DNA of 64,000 bases from contig BCHS01000001.1 in assembly GCA_039545275.1 (NCBI GenBank), positions 1,132,853 through 1,196,852 of the forward strand, read 5' to 3'. The notes below the pieces were generated by a model. It saw nothing but the letters and a program-made list of their open reading frames with translations. It searched no databases and was not told the DNA's origin. This document shows positions 55,699 through 64,000 of this stretch, in pieces; position 1 is the first letter of the stretch; each line of letters begins with the position of its first letter. The translations under genes and the position numbers were made by a program. This stretch comes from Pseudomicrostroma phylloplanum. Its lineage: Eukaryota; Basidiomycota; Exobasidiomycetes; Microstromatales.

Positions 55699-57372
55699 AT
55701 GCCCTGCCCATTTGCACGCTACGCTCCGGCTGCAGCGATGGCTCTCACGCCTGAGCAGCTTGCCGCTCACTACTCGTCGCATGCTGCCCACCATCATCAC
55801 GACGCCAACCATGCCTCTTCGTCCTCTGCCTCTTCGTCATCGCAGTACCCTTTGCTCTCTGAGCACCTCAAGCACGCGACCGCAAAGGCCCACCGCGAGG
55901 TCGAATCTAGCGCTGGTGTCAGAAAGCTCATGGGCTTCGGCAAGGGCGGCAGTGTAGACGAAGACGGCGGCAAGATCTTTGGCCGACTAGACTATGTCCG
56001 GTGGATGATCATGCTCGGATGCATCTATGCTGCTCTCGAGTCCTCTCTCCTCTCTCAAGATGCTACCCGGGCACCAATGCTTGCACCCCTCCTCGAGGCT
56101 GTGCTCCCCGCCCACAATGCTGCTTCGACGTCAACATCTGTATCGGCTCGCCTCCTTCCCCACCTCCTCCGTCTGCCGGCCATTCTGCGCGATGTGCACG
56201 TCCATCTCCAGATTCTGGCAAGGAGCAGTGGCAACGAGGAAGGCTCTGGGCTGAACTGGGACGAGCTGGTGGAAGAGTCCGACGAGCAGATACAGGCTGG
56301 CGATAGGGAGATCTACGACGAGCTTGCGAGGTGCTTGAGCATCACGTCGCAGCCATCCCTCATCGCAGCTGCACTACCGTCTCCCTCTTTCTCCTCGCCT
56401 CAACTCACTTCGCAGCATCTTCGTCTCCTCTCACCGACCGAGGCAGAGTCCTCCCTGGTCTACGTCAAGCGCCTGCAAGCCCTCTCCCACACCAGTGGTG
56501 ATCTACTCCTCTCCCACGCCTACGTACGGTACCTCGGCGACCTATCAGGAGGTCAGCACATCCGCAAGCGCGTCGAGAAGCTCTTCCCCCTCGACGACGA
56601 CGAGGAAGCTCACGCCGGCACCACACCAGCCGGATACGAGTTTTACGACTTCCCGAGGAGCAAGGAGAATGCTCAGGAGAGTGATGCGGCGTGGCACCGT
56701 CGACTCAAGGACGCTTTCCGTGTCGCCATGGACAGCAGTATCGCATCGGCCATTGCCTCGAGCGAGCTCATCAATGGCTCTGGGTCGGCGTCTCAATCGA
56801 CGTTCTCGCGTGTTCTCTTCAAGAGGTCAACAGAGACCTCTCGGGACCAGCTTGTCAACTTTCTCCTCTCCGCGCAAGGTTCAGAAGCCTCACTGGCATT
56901 CGAGCTGAACAAGGACCTCTTCGAAGGCCTCATCGGAGCTAGACCCGTCGCCGTCGTTGGAGCCATCCCGACTACGTTGCAGCAGCAGCACAGTCAGCGA
57001 CCGACGCACTACACCGCCGTGTCGGACTCGTCTCTTTCGAGCAGCGAAGCATCGAGTGTCATGGGCGATGAGACGGACACGGACTTTTCTGCCTCCTCTT
57101 CGGACGATGAGTCTGCCGCTGCTGGGAAGGGAGGGGAAGCGTTCTCCCTCCTAGAGAAGCACATAAATCTCGCTCGCCACTCTTCTTCTTCCTCTTCTGG
57201 AGCAACAGTAGCGCTCCCTGCAGTAGTCTTCGCCTCCGCAAAGGCGAAAGCCTCCTCGGGCTGTCCCGTCACGCGGGTAAAGAACGCGATCGCGGCCGCT
57301 TCGCCACTCATCGGCACGGCCTTACTGGTGGGCGGGTCGGTAGTGCTGCTCAAGGCGGCGCTGGCGACTTGA
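55699..57372 (+). CDS. HMX1: heme oxygenase, tail-anchored, extended
   Basis: This is an intronless 557-residue protein, almost twice the usual length. LSEHLKHATAKAHREVE holds the proximal heme ligand (His65), and LSHAYVRYLGDLSGGQ (about 273-287) is the family signature. Low-complexity insertions lie between helices (about 85-95, 140-160, 185-250), and an acidic Ser-rich stretch (about 430-475) precedes the C-terminal membrane helix (SPLIGTALLVGGSVVLLKAAL, about 533-553). A Cys-Pro pair occurs at residues 3-4 (MPCPFARY) and another just before the anchor (GCPVTRV), the form of heme regulatory motifs. The enzyme breaks heme to biliverdin, CO and iron. A tail anchor suggests the ER, as for yeast Hmx1. 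Confidence 0.88.
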   Translation: MPCPFARYAPAAAMALTPEQLAAHYSSHAAHHHHDANHASSSSASSSSQYPLLSEHLKHATAKAHREVESSAGVRKLMGFGKGGSVDEDGGKIFGRLDYVRWMIMLGCIYAALESSLLSQDATRAPMLAPLLEAVLPAHNAASTSTSVSARLLPHLLRLPAILRDVHVHLQILARSSGNEEGSGLNWDELVEESDEQIQAGDREIYDELARCLSITSQPSLIAAALPSPSFSSPQLTSQHLRLLSPTEAESSLVYVKRLQALSHTSGDLLLSHAYVRYLGDLSGGQHIRKRVEKLFPLDDDEEAHAGTTPAGYEFYDFPRSKENAQESDAAWHRRLKDAFRVAMDSSIASAIASSELINGSGSASQSTFSRVLFKRSTETSRDQLVNFLLSAQGSEASLAFELNKDLFEGLIGARPVAVVGAIPTTLQQQHSQRPTHYTAVSDSSLSSSEASSVMGDETDTDFSASSSDDESAAAGKGGEAFSLLEKHINLARHSSSSSSGATVALPAVVFASAKAKASSGCPVTRVKNAIAAASPLIGTALLVGGSVVLLKAALAT

Positions 57373-57984
57373 GCCGAGACGAGACGAGACGCTAGAGCAA
57401 TGAGAGGGCTGCTCTGCTCTGCTCTTGATAACACTTCCTTTCACCACTTCCTTCTGCTTTCTTGTACACCCCTCTTGGACCTGTCACGTCACCGTTACCT
57501 TTACTTATTCATTGGAATTGCCTCGTTAGTAGACTTCTGCGACACCCTCACCCTCAGCCTCAGCCTATCTGCACTTAGGACCCTTTGTTCTGTAGACACT
57601 GTATCATTCCCTGTTGCTGCTGCTACCCATTTGCAGCAATCAATACACTCTCCTGCTTTCTTCATCACTTTGTTCTGGCCGTTCGATCAGCTCAGCTTAG
57701 CCCCTGGGAATGAGATATCCGCGTGAGTGCAGCGGACATGAGACTCAGACACGGGACACAAGACACGAGAAGATGCACAGGTGTATATGTATGTGACTGG
57801 TCGGACGATCAGATGAGATGAGATGAGACAAGATGGGACAAGACATGAGATGAGATGGAACATGATATGATGACGATGAACCAATGAATGAACGAACTTG
57901 GCCCCCGGCTGCAAACGAGTGGGTCGAGACGGTAGTGGGGTGGACGCAAGCACAAGGGACAAGAAAGGCGCATCCCAAAGGCTC
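57373..57984. other. intergenic between convergent genes
   Basis: 3' flanks of HMX1 and CDC14. The HMX1 side is C/T-rich, and an AGATG repeat lies closer to CDC14. No gene seen. Confidence 0.5.
57811..57857. repeat. imperfect AGATG pentamer repeat
   Basis: AGATGAGATGAGATG units continue with variants (AGATGGGACA, AGACATGAGATGAG) to about 57857, in the 3' flank of CDC14. Confidence 0.7.
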
Positions 57985-60900
57985 TCAGGCCATCCCAATG
58001 TCTGCAGCACCAAGACTGCTCCTCCTCCTGCGGACATTACGTCCCATTCGCGCCGCCGTGCTCGCCGCCGTAGAGCTAGTCGGAGGTCGAGAGGACACAC
58101 CTCCTGAGCCTGAGCCTGAGCCTGCTGTTGCTCCTACGCCTCCGGCTTTAGCGACTGGAACTCCCCCCCTCCCTACTCCAGGGACAGCGCCAGGACCCGT
58201 AGGTGCAAATTCCCCCTGCACCACGTCCGGGCTAGGCCTCGCCCGCTTCAGGTTGGCACGAGCAGCGAGCATGGCGGCATTTCCGCTGTTGGAGATCGTG
58301 CTGGTGGGTTTCAGGCCGGTACCTTGGGCGTTGCTCAAGCCTCCGACGCCGTTTCCTGAAGAAGAAGAAGAAGCGTTGGCACCACTTCGACTGGTCTTGC
58401 GCAGTGTGGTGGCTAGACGGTCAGAGGGCGCATCGCCTCTTGTGCCGCTGCTGCCGCTGGTTAGGGTGCGAGCCGTGGTAGGTCGCACGCGAGAGGAGGC
58501 GGTACCAGTCGTTGTAGTCGAGCGACTCGTAGCGCCGTTCGAGCCGCTAGTGGAGCGACTGGAACTCGTCGTCCGTGTTGCGCTAGGTCGAACAGAGGTC
58601 GACGGGGCAGCTGCAGTGCTCGCTGTTGTGCTCGAAACGCCCATCGACCTGCCCGCGCTCATCACCGGGGCGCGGATCTTGGCAGGACTGATGGAATTGT
58701 TCGAGGAGGGCGTACGGCCGAAGCTGCGCAGAGATGGTCGGGCGGCCGACTTGTCCTCCGAGGGGTTGATGCCGAGCACGCCCAGGACCTCTGCGTCGGA
58801 CTGCTGAGAGCTTGAAGGCAGCGCTGCCTTGGTAGAAGTCGTGCCGCTGTCTGCTCCTGCAGTCGTCCACTGGCCACCTGCACTCTGAGGCTGTGGTGAA
58901 GAGCGGGGAGTAGGCTTGAGATTGTAGGCCGCCTTGACCTGGGGCGAAGCAGCAAAGGAGGGCACACGATTGGCTCGAGGGGTGCCAAGGGGCGAGTCGA
59001 TCTCTTCGCGGCCAGAGGGGGAGGCTTCAGATCGCGAGCGCTCATGTGCCGGTCGCACGACGTTGACCGACCTCGCAGGGCTGGCGATGATCTTCACTGA
59101 GCCGACAGCATCTTGACTCGAGCCCTCCTGTTCTCCTGGCGTCCGCCTCTCGGGTGTTGCATTGTTCAGCCGCTGAGCCTCGGTGAGGACACGACTTCCA
59201 GTCGCTGCCGACGTTGGTGTGCGGGCCTGATCCTCCGCCACTACCACCTTGGGGCTGCGCGGTGGCGAGACAGTACCGGCGATCTTCTCCCAACTGTCGC
59301 GCAGCGATGTCACGCCAAGTCCTCCTGGCGAGCCAGGTGTGACCTGCTCCTTGTCACCGTGCTTGAGTGAGCTCAGGGATTCCTCGCTGTGAGATCGGGG
59401 TAGCTCGTTGACAGAGCTTGAGGGCTGAAGGGTAGCAGAGCAAAGGCGGCTGCTCGGTGCTTGCACGACATTTGCAGGGCGCTTACGAGAGGGACTTGGA
59501 CTCTTCCTGGGCTGCCCGACGCACGGTACGGGCTTGACGGCTGGCGCTGCTGTAGCAGGAATGACACGAGGGAGCTTCCTCGCCTGTGGCGTGACTGGAT
59601 CAGGAGACTCTAGTCGGTCTGACCCATGACGACTATCGTCAAGACCCTCTTCTGAATGCCTCTTCAGTCGGCGGACCGCACTCTCGACCGGCAGACCCTT
59701 TGCAGCCATCTGCGCTCGCTCCGCCTCGATCATCTTCTTTGCTTGAGCAACAGCCTGATCTTTGACGCTCCATCTGATCCACTGGGCGAAGTTCTGGTAC
59801 ATGAAGTGCTGTTGCGGTCCCACTACGCAACCTGGCCTCATGATCCTCATGAAGCCAATGACCTCTGAAGCACTGAACCCATACCTCCAGATGAGGTAGG
59901 CACCGATCAGCACCCCTGTACGGCCCAGTCCGGCTTTGCAGTGAACCGCGATCGAACCGCCTCGCTGGATAACCTTGTGTGCTCGACGAATGAAGTCTCT
60001 CAAGATCTCTTCTGAAGGGTTTGACCCATCATCAAAGTACATGTCGACATGCTGGATGCCGGCTTCTTCGAAGATGTCCTTGTCGTATAGAGGGTTGTTG
60101 AGACGCACCACGAGCTGGACGTTGCGCTCTTTAAAGTACCGCACAGTATTTGTGATGACCTTTGGTAGCTTCCTGCCCATCCTTGAGCCGGCTGCAGGCA
60201 GCAGACCTCCATTGGCTTTGATCTCAGCCACGTACTCGCGGTCATTGGGACTTGCAAAGGCGAGGAAGCTCGGGGTGATCCAGTTCCAGTCTCCATTCTG
60301 GACCTGCTCGTAATGCTCGTACTCCTCTAGACTGAATGTGGACAGGTCCAGCAACTTCTCCTCGATGGCACGGTGAACTCCGTAGAGGATGTCCTGTATT
60401 GTGAGGTAGTAGTCGGCCCTGCCGTACCCAGCGTCTCTGAATGGCCTGAACTCCAGCTGGCTGAACGGGTGGAATGCATCGGCTGGTTCAATGTGATCAA
60501 TGATCATCGAGTACATGGCTGCCAGGAGCGATCCGTTGGCTTTCCGACAGGGGTTGCTAGAAGTGTAGAACACGAAAGCCCGATCCGCCAAGCTGGAATC
60601 ATTGAGCAGCTGATGTGTATGCATGCAGAAGCGGTAGAAGAGCCCCACGTTGAGCGGCCCCCAGTCCTCGAAGAAGCTGAGGTAGACGAGGTCTTCATCA
60701 ATGTTAAACCAGTGGTACTTGTCAGGGTACTCTGGGGCGGATTCTCCGGGTCGCAACTGCCGACTAGGAGGTTCGAAGAGGGCTGAAGCGCTACCGTCGC
60801 CTTGGTTCAGATAGTCTGGATTCGGTAGCGTGTCGGCAAAGTAGGTGAAGTAGAGGCGGTGGGAGACGTAGATGAGGCCCTGCTCGGGAGCCAAGGCAGG

Positions 60901-61155
60901 CTCGGAAGCGGTGCCCGCCTGCGAGCCCTGTGTGCTGGCTAGACCGAGGTCCTCTTCGACCTCGCAGGCCTCACCATCAGCATCACTGTCGAGAAAGTCG
61001 GAGTCGTCGGGACAGGTGACCAAGTGTTGTTGTTGTTGCTGCTGCTGCTGCTGCTGCCAGTTCTGTGGCGCGGAAGATGAAGAGCCGCTAGCCGATTGGG
61101 AAGACGATGGCCCGTACTTGGCCAAATCGACCGCTCTTGGACTGTGAGCGAGCAT
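57985..61155 (-). CDS. CDC14: Cdc14 dual-specificity phosphatase with long C-terminal tail
   Basis: This is an intronless 1056-residue protein; typical Cdc14 proteins have 400-600. An N-terminal extension (1-90) has a ten-Gln run. The Cdc14 domain starts at LIYVSHRLYFTYF (about 94). WFNIDEDLVYLSFFEDWGP and the second-domain loop LNNPLYD precede the active site HCKAGLGRTG (His405, Cys406). GFMRIMRPGCVVGPQQHFMY completes the core (about 430-455). The remaining 600 residues are disordered, Ser/Pro/Thr-rich, with many SP/TP sites and basic clusters, as expected for cell-cycle control of localisation. Cdc14 reverses CDK phosphorylation at mitotic exit and septation. A long open frame on the opposite strand (57884-58807) is an antisense shadow. 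Confidence 0.93.
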   Translation of the reverse strand: MLAHSPRAVDLAKYGPSSSQSASGSSSSAPQNWQQQQQQQQQQHLVTCPDDSDFLDSDADGEACEVEEDLGLASTQGSQAGTASEPALAPEQGLIYVSHRLYFTYFADTLPNPDYLNQGDGSASALFEPPSRQLRPGESAPEYPDKYHWFNIDEDLVYLSFFEDWGPLNVGLFYRFCMHTHQLLNDSSLADRAFVFYTSSNPCRKANGSLLAAMYSMIIDHIEPADAFHPFSQLEFRPFRDAGYGRADYYLTIQDILYGVHRAIEEKLLDLSTFSLEEYEHYEQVQNGDWNWITPSFLAFASPNDREYVAEIKANGGLLPAAGSRMGRKLPKVITNTVRYFKERNVQLVVRLNNPLYDKDIFEEAGIQHVDMYFDDGSNPSEEILRDFIRRAHKVIQRGGSIAVHCKAGLGRTGVLIGAYLIWRYGFSASEVIGFMRIMRPGCVVGPQQHFMYQNFAQWIRWSVKDQAVAQAKKMIEAERAQMAAKGLPVESAVRRLKRHSEEGLDDSRHGSDRLESPDPVTPQARKLPRVIPATAAPAVKPVPCVGQPRKSPSPSRKRPANVVQAPSSRLCSATLQPSSSVNELPRSHSEESLSSLKHGDKEQVTPGSPGGLGVTSLRDSWEKIAGTVSPPRSPKVVVAEDQARTPTSAATGSRVLTEAQRLNNATPERRTPGEQEGSSQDAVGSVKIIASPARSVNVVRPAHERSRSEASPSGREEIDSPLGTPRANRVPSFAASPQVKAAYNLKPTPRSSPQPQSAGGQWTTAGADSGTTSTKAALPSSSQQSDAEVLGVLGINPSEDKSAARPSLRSFGRTPSSNNSISPAKIRAPVMSAGRSMGVSSTTASTAAAPSTSVRPSATRTTSSSRSTSGSNGATSRSTTTTGTASSRVRPTTARTLTSGSSGTRGDAPSDRLATTLRKTSRSGANASSSSSGNGVGGLSNAQGTGLKPTSTISNSGNAAMLAARANLKRARPSPDVVQGEFAPTGPGAVPGVGRGGVPVAKAGGVGATAGSGSGSGGVSSRPPTSSTAASTAARMGRNVRRRRSSLGAADIGMA
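61026..61057 (-). repeat. poly-glutamine codon tract inside CDC14
   Basis: Ten consecutive Gln codons (six CAG then four CAA on the minus strand) near residue 38 of the protein. Confidence 0.9.
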
Positions 61156-62136
61156 TGCGGTGGGACGGAGTGCGAAGTGGGGAGTATGCTGGGTTGTGAG
61201 AGGACGTGGGTATGTATGCTGGTTGTATGCTGAGTGGGCTGAGAGGAGTCCGTTCTATGCTTTGGGTGTGACCGAGGCGGGGAGACGACGATATGGCAGC
61301 CGCGTGCCTCTCGCCAATCTCTCTATGCCCTTTTGTGATGCACACGACTGAAGCCGATAGTGGTGATGAGCTGATGATGTGTGTATGAGTGAATGTGTGT
61401 ATCAAGACGATGTTCGCTTCGCCCCTCGGTTGCTTCCACTTCGAGAAACAACACTCGGGCAAATTCCAACTCCGCTTCCCGGTGCTTCACGCGACCGAGC
61501 CGACGACGGCTACGAAGGGGAGAGGGGGTTAAGCATTGCGGACAAGGAAGGCAGCAACGCATCCTCATGAGCAATCAGGCACGATATTGGTTCATGTTAC
61601 CTTCTACAACACACTCATCATTGCTGCAGCACGCGTCGACGTTGTCTGTCACGTTAGAAGATCTGATAGGGCTCACGAGATTAGCTGTGCACAGGCGCCA
61701 GGTTCCTAGTCACTTTCTCCGCCCGCCATGGTCGAAGCTCATTCGCTGGGCCCCTCGATGTAGGGTGAAATGTGAGAGCACGGCAATCAGCAAGGCAATA
61801 CGAGAGACGGACAGGTCATTCGAGCGACATGAGCAAGCGCTGCAGAGGGTGAGCATGAGGCAACGGTGACTGTAGCGTGTCTACGCTCCACCTCCCCGTC
61901 ATCGTTGAAGCCAACCACGGGTCACGGCATTTCACACCCTCGCATAAGCACACGCAACACTGCTTGCTGCAATCCTTCCATAGTCTCCTCGCCGTCTGAT
62001 GGTAGAAGAGATGAGATTAATGTAAAGCTGAGCCCCGAGAGACAATCTTCTTCATTGGCCCCATTCTGTCCACCTGGCTCTTACTGGGTCAACGACATGG
62101 CATCATGGCGTTGCCCTTTACTTCTGCAGCAGTCGC
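61156..62136. other. intergenic, CDC14 upstream region
   Basis: About 980 bp between two minus-strand genes. A TGTATG/TGTGTATG-rich stretch lies near 61370-61405. No gene seen. Confidence 0.45.
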
Positions 62137-62943
62137 TTACTTGAGTCCGAGGAAGGACTTGAGGGGCTCCCAGCCGAGGCTCAACTGTAGGAGAGGACGA
62201 GAGTTCGCAAAGGGATATGTTGGAGTCAGCAGCGGATTCTCTCGCCTCGCATCTCTTCGAACGAAGGCCGTCCGTCCTTTCTTCTATCTGCGTCTCAGGA
62301 CCACCACTTCCTTCCTTTCTTCTCTTGGGCTGCCGCTACAGGACACTCACGTTGTAAGCACCGGCACCCAGGGCAACAGCGAGGGTAGCGATGGTACCGA
62401 CCGGTCGGCCGATGCCGAGGGTGTCAGCGGCTCGGATTCCAATCTCGGCGTGGGCGACGCGTGCGACGAGGAGGGTGGTGTAGGCGGCGTGGGCGAGGTA
62501 AGTGGGTGCACCGTTGAGTTCAGCGAGGAAGATGAGGAAGAAGGCAAAGGGGGTTCCCTCGGTGAAGTTTCCGTGGGCTCGGACGGCGCGCTGCAGACCC
62601 TCCTCGTACTCGGCATCCTTGGGGGAAGCCTTGTGCTTGCTGTCACGGACGGAGCCAGCCTCACCCGTGCCGAGCATGACGCCCGACTTGATGCGGTAAG
62701 AGACGACGTTGGAGGTCAGGTAGGTGTAGTAGCCTGCGAAGAGGGCAGAGTGGGCCAGAGAGGCCGGGCTAAAGGGCAGAACATGGAGGAGGTAATGGGC
62801 GCAGCAAGTGGTGTCAGTTTTGGTACTTGGCGGCCGGGAAGTGTGGAGGTGTCTGAGAGCCAGCCAGGCCCGCACGGGCGGCTAGCTGAGGGGTGTGTGC
62901 CAGGCCGAGAAAGCTCAACTAACCTGAGTACAAAGAGAGGCAT
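62137..62943 (-). CDS. MAPEG-family membrane protein (microsomal glutathione transferase-like)
   Basis: Three exons (62943-62924 with a GTTAGT donor, 62768-62351, 62184-62137) give 161 residues. There are four hydrophobic segments: about 8-25, 75-95, 100-118 and 128-146. The signature RAVRAHGNFTEGTPFAFFLIFLAE (in two adjoining parts) carries the RAHxNxxE motif of the MAPEG superfamily, and the preceding polar loop with GEAGSVRDSKHKA is like bacterial and fungal YecN/MAPEG relatives. Family members are trimeric membrane enzymes that conjugate glutathione or act on lipids; substrates cannot be read here. The first coding exon is 20 bases and the last encodes 15 residues ending LKSFLGLK. Confidence 0.8.
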
Positions 62944-63567
62944 TGTGTATGTAGTTGTGTGTGTTGAGTCTTGTTTGTAGGAAAAGAATCAAAGATGTGG
63001 GTGATGGTTCGAAAGTCAAAGGCGACGGAGGGGCTCCTGTGCTGCTTGGGTTGCTCGCTGCTGCTGCCTTAGGGTCATCCAACCGTCCACCTGCTTCCCT
63101 CGGGCGCCTCGGCCTGGACCCGCCAGCGGAATTGCGTCACTCGCACAAGACACGCACCTTCGCCCGCACACGCCCGCACGCCCGCTCGCCCGCTCGCCCG
63201 CCTCCACGCGCATCTCCCTCTCCTCCTCCCTCCGGCTCGGCTCGGCTCTGCTTGACCTCCGGCTCATGGAAATTGGGCGAGCACTCCCAGTCCAAGCTGG
63301 TGTCGCATCGCATCACACTCACAGTGCTTACAGAGTCAGGCCAGGTAATATAGCATGGATAGGACTTTGACAATTCCATGTACACAAACGGGAGGGAGAC
63401 ACAATCGACGTAATAAAGACAGCAGCGCGCCTGCAAGAGGGGCCTCCCCTTCCGCCTCCTCTGTGTGCAGCAGCGAATGACTCTGATCGTCTCTCAGCTC
63501 GACCTACACCGTTTCCCCACCGCCTGTCACCAATCAGCACCGCGTACCATCGTAGCCCGCCAGATCA
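62944..63567. other. upstream region of the MAPEG gene
   Basis: No gene seen. A CGCCCG/GCCCGCTCG run lies near 63170-63200, and a CCAAT box at about 63532. Confidence 0.45.
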
Positions 63568-64000
63568 TCATCCTCTCATGTTCCTGAACTTGCTTGCAAA
63601 TCCGCCGCTACCGCCGCCGCCGCTGCCACTGCCGTTTCCACTTGGGGTCCCAGTCTCGTAATTGCCAAAGGCGCTCTGCGACCTCACAGACGCCAGTCCG
63701 CTCGAGGAAGTAGAGCTGAACACCCTCGGCCTCTCAAAGAGGTTCATACTCTTTCGTGGCTTTGGCTCGTCACCCATGCCCGTCTCGAGCGCATTGGTGC
63801 TCGCCCGATGACGTAGGGGTGGTGTTTCGCCACCTTCATCGACGGCATCGCCGTAGTACGCGCCACTGTTGGCTAGTCCGCTGTTGCTGCTGAAGCTGCT
63901 CGGTAAAGCAGACGAGGTGCGCCTCTTGGCCTTTGTCGAAGAGCTGTCATTGTAAGAGTTGCTCAAGCCAAATGGCAACCTCAGCAGCTTACTTTTGCGA
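63568..64000 (-). CDS. C-terminal part of an unknown Ser/Gly-rich protein (5' end outside window)
   Basis: The minus frame is open from the window edge to a stop at 63568, giving at least 143 residues beginning KSKLLRLPFGLSN. The segment is disordered, rich in Ser, Gly and Asn, with a Lys/Arg cluster (KAKRRTSS), phosphorylatable RKSMNLFERPR, and a GSGSGGGGSGGF run before the end KFRNMRG. No domain is recognised. There is no start codon in the window that would mark an N-terminus. Confidence 0.55.
   Translation of the reverse strand, partial: RKSKLLRLPFGLSNSYNDSSSTKAKRRTSSALPSSFSSNSGLANSGAYYGDAVDEGGETPPLRHRASTNALETGMGDEPKPRKSMNLFERPRVFSSTSSSGLASVRSQSAFGNYETGTPSGNGSGSGGGGSGGFASKFRNMRG

Noticed and set aside
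57884..58807. 307-codon open frame on the plus strand
   Set aside because: It is antisense to the low-complexity tail of CDC14; its Val/Pro/Arg-rich product mirrors the biased codons of the other strand.
1..64000. tRNA genes, rRNA, CRISPR arrays, transposons
   Set aside because: No GGTTCGAATCC-type B box in a credible cloverleaf, no rRNA-like sequence, no spaced direct repeats, and no transposase, integrase or reverse transcriptase motifs were seen.

Overview
The window is nuclear DNA of a filamentous or dimorphic fungus, almost certainly a basidiomycete. Protein-coding genes are dense, on both strands, and broken by short introns (about 50-290 bp) with mostly GTGAGT-type donors. The gene set is eukaryotic and fungal: ICE2, VAM7, LSM4, AIM18, RIT1, BNA4, SFM1, a TALE homeobox gene and CDC14. 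A single gene joins a Pan1-like N-terminus to SH3, RhoGEF and PH domains, the intersectin-like layout described for Cryptococcus Cin1, which favours Basidiomycota. A subphylum such as Ustilaginomycotina is only a guess. I reconstructed exon structures by hand from splice signals, reading frame and family similarity.

Layout. 0-5 kb: 3' part of ICE2, VAM7, and a three-exon peptidase inhibitor I9 gene. 5-15 kb: compact housekeeping genes, mostly head-to-head pairs: LSM4/AIM18, a CCDC137-like gene/TMEM70-like gene, mitoribosomal mS42/mS43-like gene/SFM1, SPF27/NDUFA12. 16-24 kb: a secreted S10 carboxypeptidase, a Pmp3-family protein, an F-box-like protein, a small hydrophilic protein and RIT1. 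24.5-31.4 kb: the PAN1/CIN1-type gene. 31.9-38 kb: a RING protein with a SUMO-interacting motif, CCT1, and a TALE homeodomain factor, followed by about 4 kb with no supportable gene. 42-48.8 kb: TRM9, BNA4, an uncharacterised gene, CTP1 and a beta-carbonic anhydrase. 49.2-53 kb: a lineage-specific-looking cluster of three related copies of an undescribed family with PD-(D/E)XK-like motifs. 53.5-64 kb: an Oac1-type carrier, heme oxygenase, CDC14, a MAPEG protein and the 3' end of an unknown gene.

Functional themes. Mitochondrial genes recur (AIM18, TMEM70-like, mS42/mS43-like, NDUFA12, CTP1, OAC1, a carbonic anhydrase with a presequence). RNA and translation genes also recur (LSM4, SPF27, RIT1, TRM9, SFM1). 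They do not form a pathway cluster; neighbours mainly share divergent promoters. The least explained part is 49.2-53.0 kb. There the nuclease-like motif is lost in copy 1, interrupted by a stop codon in a decayed middle copy, and intact in copy 3, which carries an apparent one-base frameshift near its N-terminus.
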